A DNA stretch of 64,000 nt from JAAYAE01 sp963678395 (GTDB lineage: Bacteria; Bacillota; Negativicutes; Acidaminococcales; Acidaminococcaceae), in NCBI GenBank assembly GCA_963678395.1, contig OY782827.1, positions 1,674,001 through 1,738,000 of the forward strand, read 5' to 3'. Below the pieces are notes generated by a model. It saw only the letters and a program-made list of their open reading frames with translations. It was not told where the DNA came from and did not search any database. The translations under genes were made by a program, and so were the position numbers. Within the stretch, counting starts at the first letter, position 1. Each line of letters starts with the position of its first letter. Below are positions 18,545 to 27,211 of this stretch, one piece after another.

Positions 18545-19592
18545 AAACTCCGCCCTTCATAATGGTCTTTTTACTGCCCTTAACAATTGACCCTAATTCG
18601 TAATATGTTTCACCGACTGTGGTTAAATATTCTCTTATTGCCGCTACTTCATCAGCACCAACAAGTAAAACCATACCAACACCCATATTAAAGGTTCGAT
18701 ACATTTCCGTCCAAGGCACATTGCCCCATTCTTGCAGCTTTTGGAATACAGGTGGAATCTTCCATGCTCCTGCATTTACCAATGCATCACAACCTTCAGG
18801 TAAAATTCTGGGAATGTTTTCATAAAAACCACCGCCTGTAATATGTACCATTCCATGCAAATTGAATTTTTCAATTAATGGCAGACACACCGCCGGGTAT
18901 AAACGTGTAGGTGTCAAAAGTTCTTCGCCCAATGTTTTACCAAACTCAGGAATTTGCGTTTCCGAATCCATATTCATAACATCAAAACAAATTTTGCGAA
19001 CTAAAGAATACCCATTAGAATGAAGCCCCGTAGAAGGCAAACCTAATAAAACATCTCCTGCAGCGACCTTCTCGCCTGTAATCATCTTGCTTTTCTCAAC
19101 AACGCCAACACAAAAACCTGCTATATCATATTCATCTTTGGTGTAAAAGCCTGCCATTTCAGCGGTTTCCCCACCAATTAGAGCGCATCCTGATTCTTTG
19201 CATGCTCCTGCTACACCTTGAACAATCTGTGCTACCTTTTCTGCATTAACTTTATCTACCGCAATATAATCTAAAAAGAACAAGGGCTCAGCACCTTGCA
19301 CTAAAATATCATTCACACACATTGCCACAGCATCTTGCCCAATAGTATCATGTTTATCTAACATAAAAGCGATTTTCAATTTAGTTCCTACGCCATCAGT
19401 ACCAGAAACTAAAACAGGTTCTTTATACTTTCCTGAATTTAACGCAAATAATCCGCCAAATCCGCCCAAATCTCCCATAACTTCAGGACGATATGTGGCG
19501 CGTACGCTTTCCTTCATAAGTTCAACTGCTCTATTACCGGCATCAATATCAACACCAGAGTCAGCATAAGTAATTTGTTTTTTATCGCCCAT
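18534..19592 (-). CDS. purM: Phosphoribosylformylglycinamidine cyclo-ligase
   Basis: AIR synthetase, 352 residues from the chosen start. Motifs: ITYADSGVDIDAGNRAV at the N-terminus, VSGTDGVGTKLKIA, GQDAVAMCVNDILVQGAEPL, GGETAEM and the C-terminal MGVGMVLLV. A run of GGGGG lies eight bases before the ATG at 19592; two upstream in-frame ATGs at 19598 and 19622 are less well placed. Between purF and purN. Intact. Confidence 0.94.
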   Translation of the reverse strand: MGDKKQITYADSGVDIDAGNRAVELMKESVRATYRPEVMGDLGGFGGLFALNSGKYKEPVLVSGTDGVGTKLKIAFMLDKHDTIGQDAVAMCVNDILVQGAEPLFFLDYIAVDKVNAEKVAQIVQGVAGACKESGCALIGGETAEMAGFYTKDEYDIAGFCVGVVEKSKMITGEKVAAGDVLLGLPSTGLHSNGYSLVRKICFDVMNMDSETQIPEFGKTLGEELLTPTRLYPAVCLPLIEKFNLHGMVHITGGGFYENIPRILPEGCDALVNAGAWKIPPVFQKLQEWGNVPWTEMYRTFNMGVGMVLLVGADEVAAIREYLTTVGETYYELGSIVKGSKKTIMKGGVFGE

Positions 19593-19605
19593 TTTCATTT
19601 CCCCC

Positions 19606-21059
19606 TTAGGCCTCTGAATCAAACAAGTATTTTGTTCCTTGGCGTATTACATTCTCCGCATCATCCGGATAACAAGAATCAAAACATGCATAGCACATAT
19701 CATTAGGATCAAGATGCGTTAAAGATTTACGCATCCCCTCCATAGTAATATAGTGTAGTGTATCAGCCTTAATATATTCGCGAATTTCTTCTACGCTTTT
19801 TGTAGAAGCAATTAACTCTTTGCGCACAGAAGTATCACAGAAGTATCAATGCCATAATAACATGGATCAGTAACAGGTGGTGAGCTTATACACACATGCA
19901 CTGCTATAGCGCCTGCATCTTTTAACAGCTGAACTATCTTGCCACTAGTAGTACCTCTAACAATAGAATCATCAACCATCACTACCGATTTACCTGCCAC
20001 TAAAGCGCGATTAGCATTTAATTTTAAGCGCACAGCATTTAATCTTTGTTTTTGCGTAGGTTGAATAAAAGTTCTGCCAATATACTTGTTTTTAGTTAAA
20101 CCTTCCATAAATGGAATTCCCGCCTCCAAGCCATAGCCAATGGCAGCTGGGGTACCTGAATCAGGCACAGAAATAACAATATCAGCTTTAATATCTTTAG
20201 TTTCCCTAGCCAGTTGTCTTCCCATATTCACACGTGCTTCATAAATGCTCTCACCATCCATGATACTATCCGGCCGCGCAAAATAAACATATTCAAAAAT
20301 GCAATGTGCCTTTTTTTTAGGTTTCTTTGTACTATACATAATACTCTTTGGCTCTTTTGTCTCGTCTTCTATAACAATCATTTCTCCTGGTGCCACATCA
20401 CGCACATACTTGGCTCCCACTAAATCTAAAGCGCAAGTTTCAGATGCTACAACCCAGCCGTTATCAGTTTGCCCGAGACACAATGGTCTAAAACCATAAG
20501 GATCGCGGAAAGCAATCAGCTTATGATTATTCATAATTAAAAGTGCAAAAGCACCCTCTATTTGATTAGCAGCATCTGCTACTCTCTCTTCCAGCTCATG
20601 CTTACGAGACCTGGAAATAAGACTTAAAACAACTTCACGATCAATGGTAGTTTGAAAAACAACTCCATCTTTAGCCAACTCTGTACGTAATTTTACCGCA
20701 TTAGTCAAATTACCATTGTGTGCTAAGTACAAGTTGCCACCATCATAATAAACCTTTAATGGTTGAACATTATAAGCCATGCTGGCACCGGTAGTAGAAT
20801 AGCGCACATGCCCTATAGCAATATTACCTTCTAAACCGCTAACTCCGTCCTTAAATACTTCAGCAACTAAGCCCATGCCCTTTTTGATGTGCATATTTTT
20901 GCCATCGCTCACCGCAATACCGGCACTTTCTTGTCCTCTGTGCTGCAAAGCATATAAACCCCAATAAGTATTTAATGCTACATCCTCTTTATGGGATAAA
21001 ATACCAAAAACACCGCACTCTTCATGCCACTTGTCTTCTTGCAATTCAATTCCTCGCAC
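19606..21059 (-). pseudogene. purF: Amidophosphoribosyltransferase, broken by an 11-bp duplication
   Basis: First committed purine step: PRPP plus glutamine to phosphoribosylamine. The glutaminase half is normal (ECGVFGILSHKEDVALN, HRGQESAGIAV), as are the PRPP motif VVMVDDSIVRGTTSG and SSPPVTDPCYYGIDTSV. Right after this the 11-bp unit CACAGAAGTAT occurs twice in tandem (19825-19846 on plus), shifting the frame so the first ORF ends after about 415 residues. Deleting one copy gives RKELIASTKSVEEIREYI and 480 residues in total, a normal PurF with C-terminal MCYACFDSCYP. Not expected to be functional as written. Confidence 0.92.
19825..19846. repeat. 11-bp tandem duplication inside purF
   Basis: CACAGAAGTAT is present twice back to back. 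One copy restores the purF frame, so the second copy is the lesion. Confidence 0.9.
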
Positions 21060-21089
21060 AATTTTTTCTCCTTATCCCAAATTATTTAA

Positions 21090-21590
21090 TTATTGGTTGT
21101 TTTCGGAACGAACTTTGGCCAATTTCTCGCCTTTAGCCAGAACCTCTGCCTGCATTTTTCTTCTATCTACTGCCATTTTTTCTACTAATTCCGGATACTT
21201 CGTTGCTAAAATCTGTATAGCAAATAAAGCTGCATTTTTAGCGCCATTAATAGCCATAGTGGCCACTGGAATACCCGACGGCATCTGCACAAAACTTAAA
21301 AGTGCATCCATACCGTTTAATGCCGTAGCATTGATAGGAACACCAATAACCGGGACAGTAGTATAGGCAGCAATAACGCCACCTAAATGCGCTGCCGCAC
21401 CGGCTGCGGCTATAATAACTTCTACGCCTCGAGCTCTTGCTCCCGCAGCAAATTCATGTACTAAATCAGGCGTTCTGTGAGCTGATGCAACTAAAACTTC
21501 AACTTCCACGCCAAACTCTTTTAATGTTTTTTCGGCTGACTCCAAAATTGGCCAGTCAGAGTTACTGCCCATAATAATAGCAACCTTCAT
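21090..21590 (-). CDS. purE: N5-carboxyaminoimidazole ribonucleotide mutase
   Basis: 166 residues. Class I PurE: MGSNSDWPILE near the start, ASAHRTPDLVHEFA with the active-site His near residue 42, AGAAAHLGGVIAAYTTVPVIGVP. GGAGGG sits seven bases before ATG 21590; the in-frame start 15 bases upstream overlaps the ribosome site and was rejected. First gene of the pur operon (purE-F-M-N-H-D) behind a strong promoter. Intact. Confidence 0.95.
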   Translation of the reverse strand: MKVAIIMGSNSDWPILESAEKTLKEFGVEVEVLVASAHRTPDLVHEFAAGARARGVEVIIAAAGAAAHLGGVIAAYTTVPVIGVPINATALNGMDALLSFVQMPSGIPVATMAINGAKNAALFAIQILATKYPELVEKMAVDRRKMQAEVLAKGEKLAKVRSENNQ

Positions 21591-21703
21591 GAATTTTCCC
21601 TCCAAAAATAGAAAATCCCAAGAGTTTTCGCTCTATAATTTTACAGCTAAAATTGCTCTCAGGTCTTCCTTCGTAAATATTATTACATTTATAATACACA
21701 TTA

Positions 21704-21732
21704 ATTCTACCAATAGGTAGGTTTTATGTCAA
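21704..21732 (-). promoter_or_regulatory. Promoter of the pur operon
   Basis: Minus-strand -35 TTGACA (21727-21732), 17-bp spacer, -10 TAGAAT (21704-21709). The spacer and -10 contain the inverted repeat CTACC-TATT-GGTAG, a possible operator. The leader from about 21697 to 21590 contains two small hairpins but I do not recognise a purine riboswitch or a terminator. Between 21733 and 21868 I see nothing further. Confidence 0.8.
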
Positions 21733-21868
21733 TGATTCTCTGAACTTTTTACCCCCTATTCACAATTTCGTTCGGTTTTTCCCTAAAAACACACAATGTT
21801 AACGTATAACAAGTGAATCATCTCTTTTTATGGTAAATCCGCAGCATTATTAACAACCTAAAAAAGTT

Positions 21869-21907
21869 AAAAACCCGTATTCGAAATAATTTCGGATACG
21901 GGTTTTT
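21869..21907 (-). terminator. Terminator after the OmpH gene
   Basis: AAAAACCCGTAT.CGAAA pairs with TTTCG.ATACGGGTTTTT around a 3-base loop, one mismatch. U-rich on minus (and on plus). It lies 13 bases beyond the OmpH stop. Confidence 0.9.
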
Positions 21908-21919
21908 TATAATGAAAAA

Positions 21920-22351
21920 TTATTTAGAAACTAACTCAATTACGTCCTTAGTAATATCTTTCCTACCGGTAACAACAGCTGAAGCATCTAAGATGGTAGT
22001 TAAACCTTGCGTTTTTGCTACTTTATTGATAGCGGCCAAAATCTTCTTTTGAATCGGCCCCATTAACTCATCTTCGCGTTTAGCTATGCGTTCCGTTAAT
22101 TCCTTGTCCAATGCTCTTTTACCGTTATCATCTAGGCTTGCAACTTTGGAATTGAATTCTTCTTGAGCTTTTTTTTGTTCAAGTCCAATAGCGGCTTTAA
22201 CAGTACTGATATCTGGATAACTTGAAAAAACTCTTTGCACATTTACAAATCCAATATTATCAGCCGCAAATGCTGTTTTTGGAGAAAAAGCACCTGTGAA
22301 TCCCATACATACCAAAACTGCTACTAATAAAGATAAAATCTGTTTCTTCAC
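21920..22351 (-). CDS. OmpH/Skp-family periplasmic chaperone
   Basis: 143 residues with a signal peptide (KKQILSLLVAVLVCMGFTGAF, cleavage near AFA/ADN). The mature part starts IGFVNVQRVFSSYP, the standard Skp opening, followed by a long charged coiled coil (EQKKAQEEFNSKVASLDDNG, LTERIAKREDELMGP) and the closing strand LTTILDASAVV. Skp holds unfolded outer-membrane proteins, so this is a marker for a diderm cell. GTG 22351 is favoured: the ATG nine bases upstream lies within the AGAGGA ribosome site. Own promoter and terminator. Confidence 0.88.
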   Translation of the reverse strand: MKKQILSLLVAVLVCMGFTGAFSPKTAFAADNIGFVNVQRVFSSYPDISTVKAAIGLEQKKAQEEFNSKVASLDDNGKRALDKELTERIAKREDELMGPIQKKILAAINKVAKTQGLTTILDASAVVTGRKDITKDVIELVSK

Positions 22352-22409
22352 TAAAATCATCCTCTCGAATTTGATCTAATTGTTACTATACCCCTTGAAC
22401 ACTTCCATG

Positions 22410-22438
22410 AGTATAACATTTTACTTCTTTTCTATCAA
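22410..22438 (-). promoter_or_regulatory. Promoter of the OmpH gene
   Basis: Minus-strand -35 TTGATA (22433-22438), 17-bp spacer, -10 TATACT (22410-22415), about 60 bases before the GTG start. Confidence 0.7.
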
Positions 22439-22469
22439 GTATCTCAATGTGAAAATACTGAAAATTTCA

Positions 22470-22497
22470 TTGTAAATGCAACAAACACTGTTATAAT
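22470..22497 (+). promoter_or_regulatory. Promoter of the 4Fe-4S operon
   Basis: Plus-strand -35 TTGTAA (22470-22475), 16-bp spacer, consensus -10 TATAAT (22492-22497), then a short leader to the AAGGAG ribosome site at 22521. Confidence 0.7.
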
Positions 22498-22533
22498 TAT
22501 GATAAATAACATATTATGCTAAGGAGTACTATC

Positions 22534-22656
22534 ATGAAAAAACTTCTATGGATCATAGCTACCTGTTTACTTGTATTCGGTCTTTATAAACAAGACTATT
22601 TATCCGTACTACAAAAAGCAGCTGTAATTTGTCTGGAGTGTGTTGGCATTGGCTAA
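22534..22656 (+). CDS. CD1871A-type CxxC small membrane peptide
   Basis: 40 residues, ATG 22534 with AAGGAG eight bases upstream, stop 22654-22656. One membrane helix (KKLLWIIATCLLVFGLY) is followed by an LQKAAVICLECVGIG tail with a CxxC pair (CLEC). Small proteins of this layout, known as the CD1871A family, sit before polyferredoxin-like membrane proteins in many Firmicutes. The next gene overlaps its end by 8-17 bases. The job is unknown; redox relay or metal-cluster handling with the partner is a guess from context. Confidence 0.75.
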   Translation: MKKLLWIIATCLLVFGLYKQDYLSVLQKAAVICLECVGIG

Positions 22657-23635
22657 AAAAAGAAACATAGTACAATTTCTAACAACTCTATTATATAACG
22701 GCAATCTTCCTGGTTTTATGCAAGGCAGAATTTGGCAAGGAAGCTCAAAACAAATTTGCGTACCCGGTCTTAATTGTTATTCTTGCCCCGGTGCACTAGG
22801 TGCCTGTCCTATAGGTTCCTTGCAAAGCTTTATGTCCGGAACGATATTACGCTTTCCCTTCTATGTTTTAGGTCTTTTAATACTTTTCGGTTTAATCTTG
22901 GGAAGACGAATTTGCGGGTGGCTATGTCCCTTTGGATTCATACAAGAACTTCTCTATAAAATTCCCACACCAAAATTTTCTAAAAATGCCTTCACTTTAA
23001 AACTTACCTATCTTAAATACATAATTGGCGTATTATTCGTTCTCATTATCCCCTTAGCTTTTTTTGCTTGGAATGGCGTTGGTATTCCTGCATTTTGCAA
23101 ATATATTTGCCCCGCAGGAACTTTAGAAGCAGCTATTCCTTTAATTGCCCTTAATCCTAGTTTGCGTAGCGGTTTAGGCCTAATATTTGGCTGGAAGTTT
23201 CTATTAATGCTTTTCACTATATTAATTAGTATTTTTGTTTATCGTCCTTTCTGCCGCTTTCTTTGTCCTTTAGGAGCTTGGTATGGGCTCTATAACAAAT
23301 TAGCTATATTTGGCATACAAGTAGATAAAGCGAAGTGTATAGGCTGCGAGGCCTGCGTTAGGAACTGTAAAATGGACTGCCAAGAAGTAGCAGACTGTGA
23401 ATGTATTAATTGCGGTGACAGTAAAGACAAAGTACGTAAATTTATTGCCGATAAAAATTTTAAATTTCCTGTTTATACCGCTGAGCAAGCCGATGTTTAC
23501 AAAGCTTACAACGTACAAGGCATTCCTACCACTTATATTATTGATGCCAACGTCAATATAACCAAAAAACATGTTGGTGGCATGACAAAAGCTGAACTCA
23601 AAGCATTATTGGAAAAAGCCGTAAAAGGAAAATAA
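22640..23635 (+). CDS. 4Fe-4S membrane protein fused to a thioredoxin-fold tail
   Basis: 331 residues read, two parts. Residues 1 to about 258 form a NapH/CcoG-like polyferredoxin protein: CYSCPGALGACPIG, CGWLCPFGFIQE, CKYICPAG, CRFLCPLGAWYGLY between four or five membrane helices, then CIGCEACVRNCK and CINCG. The last cluster motif stops after CINCGD, where two further Cys are expected. From about 260 the sequence is the second half of a TlpA-like thioredoxin (FPVYTAEQADVYKAYNVQGI, cis-Pro IPTTYIID), lacking its CxxC and signal peptide. Neighbouring genes of these two types are usual, so an in-frame deletion near 23412-23428 probably fused them. Start GTG 22640, TTG 22643 or TTG 22649. Confidence 0.8.
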   Translation: MLALAKKRNIVQFLTTLLYNGNLPGFMQGRIWQGSSKQICVPGLNCYSCPGALGACPIGSLQSFMSGTILRFPFYVLGLLILFGLILGRRICGWLCPFGFIQELLYKIPTPKFSKNAFTLKLTYLKYIIGVLFVLIIPLAFFAWNGVGIPAFCKYICPAGTLEAAIPLIALNPSLRSGLGLIFGWKFLLMLFTILISIFVYRPFCRFLCPLGAWYGLYNKLAIFGIQVDKAKCIGCEACVRNCKMDCQEVADCECINCGDSKDKVRKFIADKNFKFPVYTAEQADVYKAYNVQGIPTTYIIDANVNITKKHVGGMTKAELKALLEKAVKGK

Positions 23636-23656
23636 CATGTAAGAAATTCTGGACAA

Positions 23657-23690
23657 GTGCTATAACTATTATGTTATAGCACTTTTTATT
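23657..23690 (+). terminator. Terminator of the 4Fe-4S operon
   Basis: GTGCTATAAC/GTTATAGCAC stem, 6-base loop, then TTTTTATT on plus. Confidence 0.9.
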
Positions 23691-23698
23691 TGTGTTTA

Positions 23699-24474
23699 TT
23701 ATGACAAATTGCGTTTTGTTAAATATTTAATATTAGGATATATGGTATCTTCTCCACGCTCCACCTTTACATGTACCCCATATAAATCATAAATGAATTT
23801 TTCTGTCAAAAGTTCTGCAGGTGAACCATTCCCTACAATTTTTCCATTACGTAGTGCAATAAGTCTATCGCAATACATAGCCGCAATATTCAGATCGTGC
23901 ACAGCCGTTACAATAGTTAAGTTAAGGCTTTTAACTATATCCATAATTTGTAACTGATATTTGATATCTAACTGGTTCATCGGTTCATCTAAAATCATAC
24001 ACTCCGTTTCTTGTATCAATGCTCTTGCTAAAAGCACACGTTGCTGTTCTCCTCCTGAAAGCGTCAAAAACTGCGGGTTTCTAGATCTGCTAGTCCCACT
24101 TTTTCTAATGCTTTTCTTGCCAAAGCATAATCGCTAGGATTATCTCTTTCTAAGATCCCCTTATGTGGAAATCTTCCCATTAAAACAACCTCTAACACTG
24201 GAAAATCAAAACTATAAAAATTGTTCTGAGCTACAACAGATATTTTTAAAGCAGATTCTTGATAACTCATATCACTGATATCTATACCATCTATGTAAAT
24301 CTTACCTCTTGTTGGCTTCAAAACCCTGTATATGCATTTTAAAAATGTGCTTTTACCACTTCCATTCGGCCCAATAATACCAACAAATTCATGGTTTTCA
24401 ACACTAACGTTAATATCGTGTAAAATAACGTTTCCATCAATATTCATCGCTAATGATTTTATTTCAAGCCTCAT
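23699..24474 (-). pseudogene. FecE/BtuD-type ABC importer ATPase, frameshifted
   Basis: ATP-binding subunit of an iron-siderophore, haem or corrinoid importer. ATG 24474 (GGAGG nine bases upstream, overlapping the permease TGA). Walker A GPNGSGKST near residue 38; the frame breaks at ETRSF where the A run at 24066-24070 is one base short, then resumes LTLSGGEQQRVLLARAL, Walker B CMILDEPMNQLD and the AVHDLN switch His. With one added base the protein is 258 residues, normal for the family. As written the signature motif and Walker B are lost. Confidence 0.9.
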
Positions 24475-25518
24475 ATATTCTTGCCTCCAAACCCATATGC
24501 TTTGCTTACCATTAAATAAATAAAACAAGGTGCTCCAATTAGCGATATTAAAATTCCAATTGGTAATTCTGTTCTTGATATTATTGTTCTACAAAAAACA
24601 TCTGCCCAGATTAAAAATATTGCTCCAACTAATGCGGCTATAGGCAACAAATCTTTGTGGTCGGTACCAACAAAATATTCTAACTATATGTGGTATCAGC
24701 AAGCCAACAAAACCTATTACGCCAGCCGAATAAACGGCAAGACCAACTAAAACAGCATTTAGTGGTAGAAAAAATTTTCTATACTTTTGGATATCAAGCC
24801 CCAGCGTGATTGCAACATTATCACCCATAAGCATTATATTTAGTACCCTATAATGTACCAAAAATAATATAATACAAATAATGCTTATAGGTAAAACAAA
24901 CATAATATCCTTCCAATTTGCCATTCCCAGACTTCCCATTAGCCAAAATGTTATAGATTGTATATCTTCTATATTTTTCGAATTATAAATTATATATCCA
25001 GTGAAAGCCGAACAAACCGCGTTAAATGCCATACCGCATAACACTAATTTAACAGTATTGCTCCTACCTCCTATATTTGGAAGTATAAATAACGAGCATT
25101 GAAACAACAAATGCTCCTAAGAAAGCCGCGACGCCAATAGACTGTGCTCCTAAAAAAAAACCTAAATTGAAAAAAATCGCAACCGTTGCTCCCAGTGATG
25201 CTCCAGAAGATACCCCTAAAATATATGGATCTGCTAATGGGTTCTTAACAACTGCTTGCATTACTACACCACAACTGCTTGCATTACTACACCGCTAACC
25301 GCTAATGCTCCACCTACAGTCATAGCTAAAACAACTCTCGGCATACGCATAAGCCACACAATGTCATGTACTGGTTCTATATTCCCAAAAACAAATTCTT
25401 TATTTGTAAAAAATTCATTAATAACTATATGGTAAACTTGTACGATATTTAGTGGAATTGATCCAAATGTCAATGCTGCTAATGCTGACCATAACAAAAC
25501 TAATATCAAAAACAGCAA
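24471..25518 (-). pseudogene. FecCD/BtuC-type ABC importer permease, three lesions
   Basis: Membrane subunit of the same importer. Lesions: a 23-bp tandem duplication (25248-25293), one extra base near 25084-25091 (VSMLVI then LPNIGGRSNTVKLVLCGMA in another frame), and one extra base in the A run 24672-24675 (HIVRIF then VGTDHKDLLPIAALVG). Removing 25 bases gives 340 residues with the family motifs MQAVVKNPLADPYILGVSSG and GLLIPHIVR, ending at the TGA that overlaps the ATPase ATG. The start (TTG 25518 or slightly upstream next to a run of nine A) is uncertain. Non-functional as written. Confidence 0.9.
25248..25293. repeat. 23-bp tandem duplication in the importer permease
   Basis: The unit starting ACAACTGCTTGCATTACTAC occurs at 25248-25270 and 25271-25293 without a mismatch. 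One copy restores the reading frame across GVVMQAVVKNPLADP. Confidence 0.92.
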
Positions 25519-25569
25519 TATTTTTTTTTGTTTAATTAAAAACAGCTCCCTTCGTTCAAGCTATATAAT

Positions 25570-26589
25570 CTATTTGTTCAGCAAATCAGGATATAGTTTT
25601 TTACTTATAAATTTTATCGCTTCCAGCGTCCTTACTCCACTATTACCGGTATAAATCTGTGGAATTAAATAAACTTTTTTATTTTTAACCGCACTTACGC
25701 TTGCTAATAGTCGATTATTTACTATTGATTTTTTATCATTATCACTGTTAGAATTATAAACTACTAATAAAACATCTGGATTTGCTGCCACTATATCTTC
25801 AAAAGAGATAGTTTGGCCTACGTCAACCATTTTTGAACCAAGTCGTTCTACTATATTTCCAACTAAAGTATTTACTCCAAGATTTAATCGTCTTTTACCT
25901 GTAAAATAAATTACCATAACTCTATAAGCTTTTCTGTTAGGAACTTTTGCAAGCACATTATTTATCGCGTCCTCCATATTAGCAACAATTAGTTCCGCTT
26001 CTTTTTCGCGATTAAAAATATTACCTACATCTCTAATAAACTTATATTCAGTTTCTAACGTTTCTACATTATTGGAACCACGTTGATGAGCAATATAACA
26101 ATTGCAACCCCTCATGTTCCAAAAATCAGTTGTTCCAAGTGACCAAATACCTTTACTTGAAAAAGAAGAAGGATACCCCATGATTAAATCCGGTTGTAAG
26201 CTTACAGCAAACTCTTGGTTGATACCACATAAACCATAGTAATGAATGCTTTTAAAAAAATCCTGTTGCGGTTGTATTTCTTCATTTTCTAAAGATATGA
26301 AGCGCCCTGCTGTAGCAACAATCTTATCTCCGAGGCCTAATTTCAATAGAAGTTCAATATTATCTTGATGGTAGGCAATAACTCGTTGTAGTTGTTTTTT
26401 GATCTTTATAAAAACTTCCTGTTGGTTCGTGTTATATGTTTTTATATAAACGGGATAATGACTGCTTGCAATGTTTCTATTATTGGGGATAACCTCTGGA
26501 ATAATATTTTGTTTAATTATGTTGTTTGCGGTAAAAAAAATCATGATGATTGTAACAAGTATAGTAATTTTTTTTATTTTAGATTTCAT
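25570..26589 (-). CDS. Periplasmic substrate-binding protein of the iron/corrinoid importer
   Basis: 339 residues from ATG 26589; open frame continues upstream to 26655 but that part shows no signal character. N-terminal hydrophobic segment KKITILVTIIMIFFTA without a lipobox Cys, so an anchored or cleaved periplasmic protein. FepB/BtuF features: RVIAYHQDNIELLLKLGLGD, LQPDLIMGYPS, VGNIVERLGSKMVDV, PDVLLVVYN. The ligand cannot be read. Upstream lies the TonB-receptor remnant, downstream the broken permease and ATPase, so this binding protein probably has no working transporter. Confidence 0.82.
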   Translation of the reverse strand: MKSKIKKITILVTIIMIFFTANNIIKQNIIPEVIPNNRNIASSHYPVYIKTYNTNQQEVFIKIKKQLQRVIAYHQDNIELLLKLGLGDKIVATAGRFISLENEEIQPQQDFFKSIHYYGLCGINQEFAVSLQPDLIMGYPSSFSSKGIWSLGTTDFWNMRGCNCYIAHQRGSNNVETLETEYKFIRDVGNIFNREKEAELIVANMEDAINNVLAKVPNRKAYRVMVIYFTGKRRLNLGVNTLVGNIVERLGSKMVDVGQTISFEDIVAANPDVLLVVYNSNSDNDKKSIVNNRLLASVSAVKNKKVYLIPQIYTGNSGVRTLEAIKFISKKLYPDLLNK

Positions 26590-26661
26590 ATAAGCAGCAG
26601 TACTCCTTAAAATAATATTACGAGAGAAGTCTTTTAATAATGGCTTCTCCCGCAACTTTTA

Positions 26662-26802
26662 TTATAAATAAAATTGAGCAGTAAGCGCTAACGTTCTAGG
26701 ATTCCCTAGTGCTAAATAGTTAAGTCCTGATTGAGACAACCAATCGTTTTTATCAGTAATGTTATAACACATTAAGCTTAAAGTTACTGGTGTACTATGG
26801 TA
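26662..26802 (-). pseudogene. TonB-dependent receptor, C-terminal remnant
   Basis: Not listed as an ORF because it lacks a start. Codons to TAA 26662 read TPVTLSLMCYNITDKND, then WLSQSGLNYLALGNPRTL and ALTAQFYL. A final beta strand ending in an aromatic, preceded by GNPRT, is the hallmark C-terminus of TonB-dependent outer-membrane receptors. The barrel and plug are gone; the frame stops at TAG 26803-26805 next to the IS border. It heads the importer cluster, which points to a receptor for the same ligand. Confidence 0.8.
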
Positions 26803-26870
26803 CTAGTATATAAGAATGGACACGAAAAGTTTAACAAGCTAAAATCAATTTAGAAAGGGCGTGTTAAACC

Positions 26871-27146
26871 TTGTCCAAAAATGGAATAAGATTTACCGAT
26901 GAATTTAAAAAACAAATAGTAGATTTGTATCAATCCGGTAGTAGCGTAAGCTACCTTAGCAGTGAATATGGCGTAACTGCAGTAACAATTTATAAATGGA
27001 TAAAAGAACTCTCCCCAGTTAAGGGACTACACGATGAAGAAATTACTTCCAAGGAATATGAGAAGATGAAGAAACGTATTGCAGAGCTGGAAATGGAGAA
27101 CGAAATATTAAAAAAAGCTACAGCCATATTCGCACGAAAACACTAG
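26871..27146 (+). CDS. IS3-family transposase OrfA
   Basis: 91 residues, TTG start with AAAGGG upstream. HTH_Tnp_1-type helix-turn-helix (RFTDEFKKQIVDLYQSG, YGVTAVTIYKWIKEL) followed by a leucine-zipper-like helix (KRIAELEMENEILKKATAIF), the standard OrfA layout. The zipper coding region holds A AAA AAA G, a likely -1 frameshift site that would make the OrfAB fusion transposase. Confidence 0.92.
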   Translation: MSKNGIRFTDEFKKQIVDLYQSGSSVSYLSSEYGVTAVTIYKWIKELSPVKGLHDEEITSKEYEKMKKRIAELEMENEILKKATAIFARKH

Positions 27147-27211
27147 GAGAAACAGTTGGCTTCATCAATAGATACAAAGCCCAGTATACAGTAAAGCGCA
27201 CCTGCAAAGTA

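Noticed and set aside
17949..18590. Long open frame on plus opposite purN/purM (also at 3100-3636 and 53259-53927)
   Set aside because: These are antisense shadows of well-supported genes, with no ribosome site and no recognisable protein features.
21590..21703. Purine riboswitch upstream of purE
   Set aside because: The characteristic loop sequences and P1 pairing are not seen, and no terminator lies in the leader.
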